Positions 10,204 to 20,697 of a stretch of DNA of 29,242 bases are shown here, one piece after another. Source of the DNA: Didymodactylos carnosus (lineage: Eukaryota; Rotifera; Eurotatoria; Philodinida; Philodinidae). Position 1 is the stretch's first letter. Each line of letters starts with the position of its first letter. Under the pieces are notes generated by a model. It saw only the letters and a program-made list of their open reading frames with translations, did not search any database and had not been told where the DNA came from. Location of the stretch: NCBI GenBank assembly GCA_905250885.1, contig CAJNOQ010001700.1:1-29242 (forward strand), given 5' to 3'. Made by a program: the position numbers and the translations under genes.

Positions 10204-11510
10204 TACATATAGTGGAGTGATTTATTGAATAAAACACACACTAACCAGTGTGAGTGAGAGATAGTAAGAATACATAGAGAGAGTGATTACAAAGACCTGG
10301 AGTAGGTAGATCCAAAGCTGATTCAGAAGAATATAGCGAAAAAGTGATTTTTAAAATAAAACATAGATGATTCAGCCAAAGTTCGCCTGGAAGGTTTTCT
10401 AGAAGTCCTTTAAAGATCTTGAGAGTATGTCTGTTGGATTGGGCATCGATTTTAACTTATATGAATATACTTTGACTACACTGGGGAAGAACAGAAAAAA
10501 ATAACTAAAAATCACCTGGTCCATTTGGAGGTGTCCTCAGTAAAATCGATTTTTCTCAGCGAGGAAAAGGAATTTTTGACAAAGCTCTTCGTAACTTTGG
10601 AGCTACGCATCTGACGAATCTAACCATGTAAAAATATTGGCTCCAGCATCTCTAGAAAAACTTGCGATAGACTTTCAAAATTAAGTTTCGGTTTTTGAGC
10701 CGATGGTTTGTTCTAAGAATGGTTTAAAACCAGTTTCTTATTCAGTTTTCTATGATCTATCAGAAAAACTAAGTTAGAAGATTCCATCTCGTAACACATT
10801 TAAAAAAAGAGGAATCTAAGAAAAGTTGCCAAATTGGCTGTTTTCGACACCTTCCGAGTTTTTTCAAATTTTCAACCGGAAAAAAGGGTTGAGAAAACTC
10901 AAAGTACACATATTCTTGACCGCCTTGAAATTTTCTATCGAATGCTGTATGGTATGTAAAAAAAAATAATTTTTTTCTGCATTTTTGCTTTGCGGGCATC
11001 TTACTTGAGTGTACATAGTCGGTTAGCTATGTGTACTTGACTGTACATTTTTTCTTTTTAAAATTAAATATCATTCAATTTTTTTTAGTCCCCAACATAA
11101 AAATATTGTTTGTCCTTGTTATTTTTAGGCGTTTTTCTCTTTTTCCTACCGTATTCCAAATGAAAAAATGTCATGTGTTGAATAAAAAGACTCGCTTGTA
11201 AAAACTTGGAGAATTATTCGTTTTGTTTTCCTTCCCATTTTTTACAGTTGACATTTAAAAAAAGGCTGAGATACATTTTAATTTTTTTGGTTTTATTGTT
11301 TACTTTTATCACAACAAGTATTTATTCACACATTAGAAAAATAGTACAATTATTATAATAGAATTATTATCATAATAGGGAAAGTTTTTTAAGTAAATAA
11401 TGAGGTAGAGTGGTTTCGTACTGAACTCACTTGAGCTGCGAGATGGTACAGAGTTTGTTCCGAGATGCTTTTAGATTACATACAAGGCTACAGCTCTCAT
11501 TTTAGCTTAT
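10204..11510. other. Intergenic, no gene seen
   Basis: A short hairpin CACACT-AACC-AGTGTG lies near 10230, just past the decayed peptidase gene, followed by GAGTGAGAGA-like purine repeats. Otherwise this is AT-rich DNA with homopolymer tracts. The open frame on the minus strand at 10769-10999 has no recognisable product. Confidence 0.35.
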
Positions 11511-11519
11511 TATTTTTAT

Positions 11520-11765
11520 TATACTTTCGTACTTTTATATCTGTTCCTTAAGTGTTTACTTTACTTAGTCTTACTGTCCTTATTCTCTTACTGCCTTTAA
11601 TCTTTTCTTCCTTTTAGTCTTTTACTGCCTTTACTTTTCTGTTTCAGGTGTATCGCAACTATCATCCTCATTTCCGCTTTATAACTAAACGTAGTAAAAG
11701 GAGTAAAAATAGTAAAAAACTAAAAGGACTAAAGTGATTAAAAAACTAAAGGGCATATTTAGTCT
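11520..11765. repeat. Low-complexity foldback of TTTTACT / AGTAAAA units
   Basis: The left half repeats CTTTTACTGCCTTTA-like units. The right half repeats AGTAAAAGGAGTAAAAATAG-like units on the opposite strand, so the two halves can pair imperfectly around a centre near 11660. No target duplication was seen. Confidence 0.45.
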
Positions 11766-11779
11766 AGAGTCCTGTAGGT

Positions 11780-11892
11780 TACGACTTTTTGACAACCTAT
11801 AACTTAACCTATAAAAGGTTTCTCAACCTAAACCTAACCTAACCTATTAATGTTTTTCGCAACCTAACCTAGGTTAACGTAATACAACCTTT
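11780..11892. repeat. Degenerate AACCTA array (telomere-like pentamer/hexamer)
   Basis: The array contains AACCTAAACCTAACCTAACC and scattered AACCTATAA and AACCTAGGTTAA units. CCTAA tandem units resemble the TTAGG class of animal telomere repeats, but the array is short and irregular, so it may be an ordinary minisatellite. Confidence 0.5.
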
Positions 11893-12506
11893 TGCAATTT
11901 TTCCCAAAACATGGTTTCAAAAGCCTAAACTTTAGCTTTATTCAATATCGTTATTGTTTTTTATCTCTGAAACATAAGGTTATACAAAATAAACCACAGT
12001 TGTACATGAATATAGAAATGAATCGGTTAAGCCTTTTATCCTTTAATGCGATCTTTGAAAAATAGCTTTTTGAAGAGGGAGACCCTCTTAAGAGTAGACC
12101 AGAATTCCACTTTAGGCTGTCGATGTTACGGAGGTTCTGTTACTGTTGTGTATTCACCATCTATTTTTAGGAAACATAAGTTTTTCCTCTGTACTTCCTT
12201 TTTTGATTGTGCTATTTTTCAGTTTAAAAATAGTTCAATTTAGACACTACAGATTGACAAGTGCACATTCTTTTTCCAAACGTAAGTCCAGATTCCGCGC
12301 CATAAGCTAAGACTTGAAGCTTTTCGCGCTAACAGCAGAAGATTTTCGCGCTCTCCTCAAATTTTAAATTGTTTTGGTCCTATCATTCTTTTGTCTTGCC
12401 ATTCTCCCAGTTTTCCCGTTCGGCCATATCCTCTTGACATTACATTAACTGACAACAAACTAATGGAGACCAGTAAAATGCGTACTTAATAAAAAATTTC
12501 AATTAC

Positions 12507-12760
12507 AAGAAAAGGTCGCCAGAACAGCAAGAAAAACGCGTTTTCCCGAACGCGTTAGCAAACGATAACGCGTTTTTTGTCGTTCAAAACTTTAGAATAA
12601 CGCATTCTCTGACGCGCGCTGACGATCATTGAATTAGCCGTTTTCTGGCGTTTTTGTTGAACGCGTTTTCTAACAACGTGTAAATGATATAACTTCGAAT
12701 TTTTTCTTTTTGTAAACGCGTTTAGAAACGACACGTTAAAACACGTTTTTCAAAAACAAA
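12507..12760. repeat. AACGCGTT palindrome cluster
   Basis: The 8-bp palindrome AACGCGTT occurs five times (12535, 12549, 12567, 12660, 12715), with variants such as AACGCATT and AACACGTT between them. In style this resembles the CGTTAC-rich hAT MITE at 3586-3906, so it may be the core of another MITE, but I could not define termini or a target duplication. Confidence 0.5.
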
Positions 12761-12967
12761 AAATTTTGCTTAAGCTTTGAATTTTCGGCCCCTTACAATT
12801 TACTGAACTCACAATTCTTCAACCTGCTCTGCTATGTCCAACCTTGTTCACGAGTTCGGCCCTTCCATGTTATGCATTTTTATAACAGTTTTTCGGCTCT
12901 TGATCTAGCGTGGCAAGCTGGAGTGACTTTGAACACAGTCTTAGATAGAGATGAGTTTCTCTGACTA

Positions 12968-12985
12968 ATTTTCCTTCTAATTCAG
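12968..12985 (+). promoter_or_regulatory. Splice acceptor upstream of the first ART-TPR gene (candidate trans-splice site)
   Basis: ATTTTCCTTCTAATTCAG is a good pyrimidine-tract 3' splice site ending 18 nt before the ATG at 13004, and no convincing upstream coding exon was found. Bdelloids are known to add spliced leaders, so this may be a leader acceptor. A three-codon upstream ORF (ATG at 12990) lies between the site and the start codon. Confidence 0.45.
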
Positions 12986-13003
12986 ATAAATGAAAGATTA
13001 AAA

Positions 13004-16000
13004 ATGCGCATTCAGTATACATTACAATTTGGTGCATATAATAAAATGCGTTCTATTGAATCAAGTTTAACCTTTGCACAAACAATCGAAACTTTTCATA
13101 AACTATCACGATGTAAACGCCCTAAGTTATATATAATACAATATTATCATGATACAACAAAGGATTGGATCGATTGGGAAGCTGAATCGTGGAGTTTATT
13201 TAGAAATTCAGCTACATTATCGTCATCTTCTCAAAAACCACTCGTTTTAAAACTTCGATATCAATTAAAAAATTATACACAACTAAGTACAAATTCTCAT
13301 TCAGATTTTCATACAGATGATGAAGATACGGTTATTTCTGACGTGCGTAAGTCAAAATTTCTTTTTCACACTAAGCTACTAGACGATTAAACGTTCATTT
13401 CAGCAGATAAGACTAGCAGTACGAGAATCATTTCAGCAATCTAAACAAAAGACAATTGATCGACTACCCTAACAGAAATTTTAGATTATTTTTTTCCAGT
13501 AAAATGGTCTCGAAAACGTGTTTTACTCAATCAGAATATCAATTAGATATTGTTACAAGTTTCTTTTTTTGTGAAACTTCCCGCTATACTCTATAACAAT
13601 AGATAAGTGTAAGTTTAAAGACGAAAAATGCTGTGAAAATGCCTGTTTTCTAAGGAAATTTTGCCCCTAAACCCCCTAAACGCATAGAGAGACCAATGTT
13701 TGACATGAAAACTACTTAATAAATTATTAAAATATTGCTTAACGTTTTGTTCTAGAATTTACTTCAGTCTTTTCGAACTATTATGCTCCTCCAACCCAGG
13801 ATTCGATTATTTGGGATTTTGGGATTTACAAAAACAAACTTTTAAAATACTGTGTTGTAACTCATTGTAGCCCGCGAAAATCTCTATTGAACGATGTATA
13901 ATAGTCGATACTTGATTTAGATGAAAGAGACGAAATAATGAAAATACTTTGAGTAAAGGTCGTTTAACGAGGGAAAACGTTTTTTTGCGAAAATGTTTCG
14001 ATGGGTGCTGAAAAGGATGTTTAAGGTCTAAAACATGTTAGAGTTAATCGCGGACAAAGACTGTATCAGGTCGGTTAAGATAGGACTGATTTGTGAGGGG
14101 CCGATTTTATCTCTTATCGTTCCCCATCCTTTCTATTTTTACAACTGAAATTTATAGTTGTATATATTAATACAGGTCAAGTCCTGGATACATCAAGTTC
14201 ATTACTGCGCATATTATCTTCCGATGATAGCAACGGTACTTTTTTAAAATTTACCTTATGCCTTTTAAAGTAAATGTATAGATTCATTTTGAAAAAACAG
14301 GTGCCTTTTATTGCTTTATTTTTGTTTTTGAAGTGTACAACAACTTCTCGAAAAGCTTCAACATGGTAGACATACTAAAAACAGACAGAGGTATGACGAG
14401 GAAAAAAAATGACTCGTTTTTGGCTTAAAGGAAATAAATGCAGAAAAAAAATTGTATAAGATCGATGAGCAACAAACAATTTTTAATATTTTTTATTGAA
14501 CTAACGTTGAATGAGAATGATGTTTCATTCCATCAGAATTGGAACCAAGTCGACAGCAACGACCACTGAATGTTTTTACTCATGACGTACGTTTTTTTGT
14601 TGACGCACGAAAGTTTCATGTTTTAGTGACACCTGTTTTTAAATCGTTTTATCCGTCATGCGTAGAAGAGCAGGCGTTGCTTCACAGAGAACAGAATTTG
14701 GCATTTAAACCAATCGTTGATATACCAAATAGTTGGAGAGTTGGCGTTTCTCCTGCTACAACAATTAGAACACGTACAACAACAACATCTGCAGCAGCAA
14801 CACAAAGAAGATTGAGATCAACATACAATCATTTTGAAATTGTTTTTCTTTTACCGAGTGATATACATATATCAATAAATAACGAGCTACCAAAGGAAAC
14901 ATACCATGAACCATTAGAATGTATTTCATCATTGACAACGAAAATAAATAAAAAAATTTTTTTTATTCTATCTGATACATTTGATGTTAAAAATTTATTA
15001 CCACTGATTCATAATCTTAAACAAATTACTGCAATTTATTTATTTCAGTCTAAAAGAGATGATGATGATGATGAACAATGGTATAGAAATTATCCAAAAT
15101 TATCCGACGTAGCCAAAAATCCAATTCAACTTTCTTCTAAATTATTACAAGATATAAGTACAGTATCATCCTCATCTATCAATGAACGCTTGACTCCTCA
15201 TTTCCATAAAATTGTTGAGCCATATACAATTATATTTAATAAATTCAAAAATATAAAAAACTTATCATTGACAACGTTAACTAACATAGAAGATCAACAA
15301 TTTATTTGGTTTCAGTTTTTAATTGAATCGATTCAACATTTACCAAAAAAAGATAATGATGATATTGATGGATTGAAAATATGTTGGTCGACAACAACAT
15401 CAGAAAACAATGAATACAAACAAGCTATTAATAGATTTCAAAATACATGTACATCAAACAACACAGCAATATTAGCTTACCCAAGATACATTATTGCTGA
15501 TATTAATCATGCATTTCGATCAAACAACATTAGTAATATTTACTCACATCGATACATTATTGCTGATATTTATAAACAAATTCAGGACTCATCTGTTCAT
15601 ATTGGTAATCGATATAAGTTATATAATGGACAACAACAGATACAAACTGAAGAATTAAAACATTTAAAAAATAATATTGGTAAACTATTATGTATAACTA
15701 CATTTATGTCAGTTATAAGTTCAAGTGATAGTGCACGTGAAAATATTAATAATGATGGTAATGAACCTGTTTTATTTGAAATTCAAATTGACATTTATGA
15801 TCATCCTAAACCATTCGCTAATATTACTAATTATGTTTCATTTGGCAACGATAATGAAACTGAATATTTATTTCAAATTGGTACAATATTTCTATTAGAA
15901 TCTATTGAACAATTACCAAGTGAAATATGGTATATTAAATTACAATTAACTGATAAAGAAATAGATGATTCAAAAATACTGTTAGATTTATTTAAAAATG

Positions 16001-16656
16001 ATTTTGGTGATAAAATAACACTTTGGACATGTGGTATGTTTTGGGCAAACGTCAATAAATGTGAAAAAGCATTGAACTATTATAATAAACTATTAAAAAA
16101 TTCATTATTATCAAATAATCAAAAAATAACTATTTTCAATAATCTAGCATTAATTTATGGGCAAAATAAAGAGTTTAAAAAGTCTAGAGACTGTTTTACA
16201 CAAGCATTAGAATTACCAGAACATTCAGCATCATCATCTGATTCAAATACAACAATTGAAACAAATGGTGTTATATTAAAACAAGCAATCACAGATGATT
16301 CAACATTATTCACTGTTTGTTATAATTTAGGTTGTTCAATATATGAACAGGCTGAACAGAAAAATGAAGAAAAAAATACTTTGGATGTAAAAAAGAGATA
16401 TAGAAATGCATTAGAAAAATTTCAACAAGCATTTGAACTTATTAAATCTAGTAATCAAACTATTAAAATAGCCAATCTTTATAATAATATTGGTTGTGTT
16501 CATTATAGACTTGAACATTATGATAAAGCATTGGATTCTTTTCGACAAGCTTTGAACGAAGGACTTCAACTTTCGTCGGATAATCAATCGATCATAGTAG
16601 AAGATTATCTACATAATATATCTCTTGTAGTTAGGCGTCAAAAACTTGAAAAATAA
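13004..16656 (+). CDS. ART-TPR family protein with β-grasp-like N-terminus; ART Arg replaced by Asn (three exons)
   Basis: Exons 13004-13346, 14176-14235 and 14537-16656 join in phase (GTAAGT donor; ACAG and CATCAG acceptors) to 840 aa. Residues 1-86 alternate strands and a helix like a ubiquitin-like/PB1 fold (LTFAQTIETFHKL, then YYHDTTKDWIDW). A low-complexity linker follows. About 234-340 is the N-terminal module shared with the downstream paralogue (FFILSDTF...LPLIHNLKQITAIYLF). About 450-600 is the ART core: YNGQ with Asn498 where family members have Arg, FMSVIS with Ser526, and ETE at 575-577. TPR-like helices lie at about 629-656, 666-694, 727-772 and 780-814. Intact R-S-ExE enzymes transfer ADP-ribose from NAD to Arg. 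Loss of the NAD-binding Arg predicts weak or no activity. RYIIADI occurs twice, 22 residues apart. No signal peptide or membrane segment is visible, so it is probably cytosolic. Confidence 0.8.
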
Positions 16657-16929
16657 TAATCTAAATCCGTTTGATGACATACCCAAAGAATTATTATAAT
16701 TTACAACTGACAACTTTTCTTATGAATTTTAATTATTTTTTTGATTTTATTTGGTCGTTAACAATATTCACAGGTGAATAAAAACAAAAAAAACTTTCAT
16801 AAATTTCATTCTGTTCATAAACTGTTAAATTATTTTTTTTCATTCTATGAAATTCAAACTGATTATCGATATCATAAATTACTTTACATTTTCGGACTGT
16901 TTTCAGATAAACAATAATTTTCCCATAGC
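16657..16929. other. Short ART-TPR intergenic spacer with poly(A) signal then splice acceptor
   Basis: AATAAA at 16777-16782 can end the upstream transcript. About 125 nt later, TTCGGACTGTTTTCAG (ending 16906) is a strong 3' splice site 23 nt before the next ATG. This order and spacing resemble a polycistronic unit resolved by trans-splicing. Inference from sequence only. Confidence 0.4.
16891..16906 (+). promoter_or_regulatory. Splice acceptor upstream of the second ART-TPR gene (candidate trans-splice site)
   Basis: TTCGGACTGTTTTCAG precedes the ATG at 16930 by 23 nt, with no coding exon recognisable upstream. The sequence after it (ATAAACAATAA) begins like the one after the acceptor of the upstream gene (ATAAATGAAAG). 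Confidence 0.45.
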
Positions 16930-19082
16930 ATGGGCGATTCTTCGCGAACAACAACTGAAAGGTAACACAAGTATGATGTTCAACCTCTACATGCACGACA
17001 GCGAAGTTTTCATTTTCTTTTAGTACTGAAAAACGTACGACAGATCAAAATATTACTACTTTGCTTGAAAATTATAAGTTTGATCAAGACTTCGGTGTTA
17101 TTTGGCTTAATACATATTTTAAAACTGATGATGAGTTTTGTTTAAAATTGAAACGAATTTTTACAAATTTAGCCATATTCGATTGCCCATGTGATTCTAT
17201 AAATTATTTTACTCAGAATCCTAAGAAATTATCATATTTCGTATGTATTGTTTCACATTTCAATGGACAATATTTCATACCATTAATTCATGATAAGTCT
17301 ATGATTCGTCATATGTACATTTATTGTCGAAATTCACAAGAACAACAACAATGGATTGACAAAAATCATGAGAAAATAAAAAACAACATTTTTATAAATC
17401 AAAATTTACTTATTAAAGAATTAAAACAATTTATATTTGATGCAAATACGAGGCAGAATGAACTGTTAAGAGAGATATCATTGTCATCAACATCATTTAC
17501 ATATTTTAGACAAATTGAAATATCAAGTCCAATAAGAAATTTAGATAAAGAAACTATTGAATTTATTCAATTTCAATTGCTTATTGAAATAATATTACGG
17601 TTATCTCTGAACGAAAAAGCTAAAAGTGATATGATAAAAGCATGTCATAATTATTATAGTGATAATGAAACACAAAAGAAATATATTTCAGTATTTGAAT
17701 CAAACTATGAAACAAAAACACCTCTTGAATGGTACACAGATCCACAAATGAAATTTTGTCATAAATTAACAAATAAAGCATTAGGGACACAAGATGTCGA
17801 TTGTTTATTTCCATTTCGTTTTCTAATTCAAGAAATGCATAAGCAATTAGACGAACTACATAAAAAATCTACAAAATCAATATCTTCGCCTTTGCATCGA
17901 GGCAAATTACTGACAGCAAATACATTTCGAATTTTAAGAGAGAGTATGGAAGGACAAGGGATTATATGTATGAATGGATTTGTATCAGCAAGTGTTAATG
18001 AAAAGGTTGCTAATATGTTTAACTATAAAGATGGTAGTGCATCGACAGATTCAAATTATGAACGTGTTCAATTTCTATTAAATATAGCTAATGATAAAAA
18101 TCAAACAACCAAACCATATGCTTGCCTAAATACTGTAACGAAAGTACAAGATGAAGATGAAGTTTTATTTTCAACTGGCACGCTGTGGTTTGTTAAGTCT
18201 ATTAAAGAAGCTGGAAAAAGTGGCATGTGGCTTGTAGAATTAGATTTAATTAATGAAGAGAATAATGAATGTTGTATAGGTATAAAACAATATTTGAAGG
18301 AAAAATTTGAAGACAAAACAACAATAATGACATTAGGAAATTTTTTAAGTGAAATAGATGAATATGAAAAAGCCGATAGATATTATCATGTACTATTGGA
18401 AGAACTTCCACCAAATCACGAAGATAGAAGTGCAATATATATGAATATTGGCTTGCTTCATTATAAGAAGGAAGAATTTAAAATAGCTGAAGAGTATTAT
18501 GGTTTGGCATATGAACATTTTAGTAAATGTAATTTTACAATTGCAGAAAAACTAAAACATAGACCTAAACAAGATGGAATCATGCAAGATTGTATAGAAA
18601 AACTACATTCAGCAAATTCATCTACTCCTTCTATTACGCCTACGACAATTCCTCAAACAGCAACGTCAACGACATTCTGTTGTCATGATGAAATTAATTT
18701 GATACCAACATCATTAGTAGCAAATCATTCATCAATCGGTAAACTTTACAATAATTTGGGTTTGCTTTGTTATAATGAAAACAAAGAAGCATGTTTCAAA
18801 GAAGCATTTGGATATTTTGAAAAAGCTTCAAATTGTTTTAAGGAAATATCAGATGCACCAGATCTATCTGCAGTCTACAATAATATGGGTATCGTAAGCT
18901 ATAAACTAGAAAAATATCATGATGCTTTAGAATTCTTTGATAAAGCCATTACAACAGGTCTCCAGTTGCTGTCACATGATCATCGAAGGATTAAAAATTA
19001 TGTTCATAATAGAGCTGAGCTTTCACAAGTGTCTAATGGAAAAGATCCAAAACGACAAAAACTTAAAAATGATCATACTTAA
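16930..19082 (+). CDS. Mono-ADP-ribosyltransferase (R-S-ExE) with C-terminal TPR repeats (two exons)
   Basis: Exon 1 is 16930-16961 (MGDSSRTTTE). A 62-bp intron (GTAACA...TTTTAG) splits a Ser codon, and exon 2 is 17024-19082, for 696 aa. About 34-148 is the family N-terminal module (FGVIWLNTYF, YFIPLIHDKSMIRHMYIYC). At 247-286, WYTDPQMKFCHKLTNKAL leads into a helix before the ART core. The core has HRGK with Arg303, FVSAS with Ser332, and EDE (Glu388/Glu390) in DEDEVLF, the intact R-S-ExE signature of arginine-type ARTs. TPR-like pairs lie at about 445-470, 481-511, 584-613 and 627-657, of kinesin-light-chain style (AVYNNMGIVSYKLEKYHDAL). A Ser/Thr/Pro-rich insert lies at about 538-560. The basic tail KDPKRQKLKN could be a nuclear signal. 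It is predicted to transfer ADP-ribose from NAD to Arg on partners bound by the TPRs. Target unknown. Confidence 0.85.
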
Positions 19083-19399
19083 TAACTATATATTTTGTTT
19101 TGTGTCATGATGTGATAAAATCTCAATTTTTTACATACATGAGTTAAGCGTGTTACGCAAGGTTTTACTTATGTGGCGGCATAGGATTTTATTTCTGATA
19201 AGCAGTGGAAATTGAGTTGAATCTTGTGTCCTTTATAGAGTTTCGAAATGCATGAAAAAATTTACTTGAAATACGATCAGGGTTAGATTTCTAACGGCGT
19301 TTCTGTCAAAAAACTGACGCGAAGAGAGATAGAACAATCGCAAGATTAACATTTAACATCACTCGATTTGAATGATTATTGTGCAATTTCAACTGTTTA
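19083..19399. other. Intergenic, no gene seen
   Basis: 3' flank of the second ART-TPR gene. No canonical AATAAA was found close to the stop (GATAAA near 19113 is the nearest variant). No other feature was recognised. Confidence 0.35.
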
Positions 19400-19845
19400 T
19401 TTGTAGCGTCTCTAGATGCTGATTCAGCAGCATTTTCTTTCGAATTAATTGCACTAATTTAGTTATGCGTTGCTGTTTTTAAGTAGGTAAGAGTCGGTAA
19501 AACATTTTCACAAATTTCTATATAGTTATTAAGGTAATCTAAAGCTTGATTATTAATTTTTTGATTTCTGAAAACTACTCCAAGGTTGTACTGTGTAGTT
19601 GCCCGTATTGCACACTTGTTCAGAAGAAAAAGCTTGAATAAATATTGAGAGCAATCTGATAGTTTTTCACTGCTTCAGCATACTGGCCAGAATCATTGTA
19701 GGTCACCTCGGTATCAGTAGAAGAACTTGCCAACAACCGTTGATCAGTTAGTGAAATTTCCTGGTCAAGCTCAAGAACTGTCTTGAAATAATTAATTAAT
19801 TTTGAATAATTATACATAAGTTTATACATTTGCGTAATGTCATAA
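19400..19845 (-). pseudogene. TPR-repeat pseudogene (remnant of an ART-TPR or kinesin-light-chain-like gene)
   Basis: Read on the minus strand, the open frame 19829-19620 ends in a TPR-like unit (TYNDSGQYAEAVKNYQIALN) and stops at TGA. A second frame then continues with CAIRATTQYNLGVVFRNQK and INNQALDYLNNYIEICENVL, the next TPR pair, ending at TAA near 19463. A frameshift therefore separates two adjacent TPR units. No ART core or start is present. It lies 3' of, and convergent with, the intact ART-TPR pair, so it is probably a broken relative, although the repeats alone cannot tell ART-TPR from other TPR proteins. Confidence 0.6.
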
Positions 19846-19903
19846 TAAATACACCTTAGATATTTATCAACTCAGCCTTTAGCTATTTCTGTGAGTAAAT
19901 GTA

Positions 19904-20697
19904 CTTTTGATCACCAAACATCTTTAGATACAAATGATCACCAAAGAAAGATACTTTTGATCATCAAATTTTTCAGCAAGCATCTCACATTTTTATTTCT
20001 CAACAAAGTATAATATACAACACAAACATATTCATTGAGATTTTAACCACATGAACAATATTTTCACAGTTTTATTTATATCTATTTAAAAATTTAAAGC
20101 TGTGCTAACTTTCTTGCGACACCCTTTGCTTTTCGTTTGCCTAATGGTTGAATCGTGTTGTATCGCTAACTTGATAGAAGTTAAACAAAATTGCTAATCC
20201 AATAAAATGTTTATACGAATATATTAATAATTGTACAATAAGCCAACAGGATTGTTGCCACACCAGAAAACTATTGAATGTATCATTAGCTAGGTATTTA
20301 TCGTTCTCGTCGGTGGCTTATATTCAATAGTTTTCGAGTGTGATAGCAATCCTGTTGGCTTGTTGTACAATTATTAGTATATTCGTATAAACATTTTATT
20401 GGATTAGCAATTTTGTTTAACTTGTATCAAGTTAGCGATAAAACACGATTCAACCATTAGGCAAACGAAAAGCAAAGGGTGTCGCAAGAAAGTTAGCACA
20501 TCTTTAAATTTGTAAATAGATATAAATAAAACTGTGAAAATATTGTTCGTGTGGTTAAAATCTCAATGAATATGTTTGTGTTGTACATTATACTTTGTTG
20601 AGAAATAAAAATATGAGATACTTGCTGAAAAATTTGGTGATCAAAAGTATCTTTCTTTGGTGATCATTTGTATCTAAAGATGTTTGATGATCAAAAA
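19904..20697. mobile_element. Foldback element with ~376-bp inverted arms
   Basis: The left arm 19904-20279 and right arm 20322-20697 are inverted copies, roughly 95% identical by eye, around a 42-bp unpaired centre. Termini read TTTTGATCACCAAACATC on the left and, as complement, TTTTGATCATCAAACATC on the right. Subterminal TGATCA(C/T)CAAA motifs recur three times per arm, like transposase-binding repeats. No coding frame is present. A target duplication was not established (AAATGTAC on the left against AAATTGATAC on the right is suggestive only). Confidence 0.8.

Noticed and set aside
14539-14541. Start of the first ART gene at TTG 14539
   Set aside because: TTG is not a normal animal start, a CATCAG acceptor lies 3 nt upstream, and the preceding exons join in phase.
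17061-17063. Start of the second ART gene at TTG 17061
   Set aside because: The frame is continuous upstream to the acceptor at 17023, and a short ATG exon at 16930-16961 joins it in phase.
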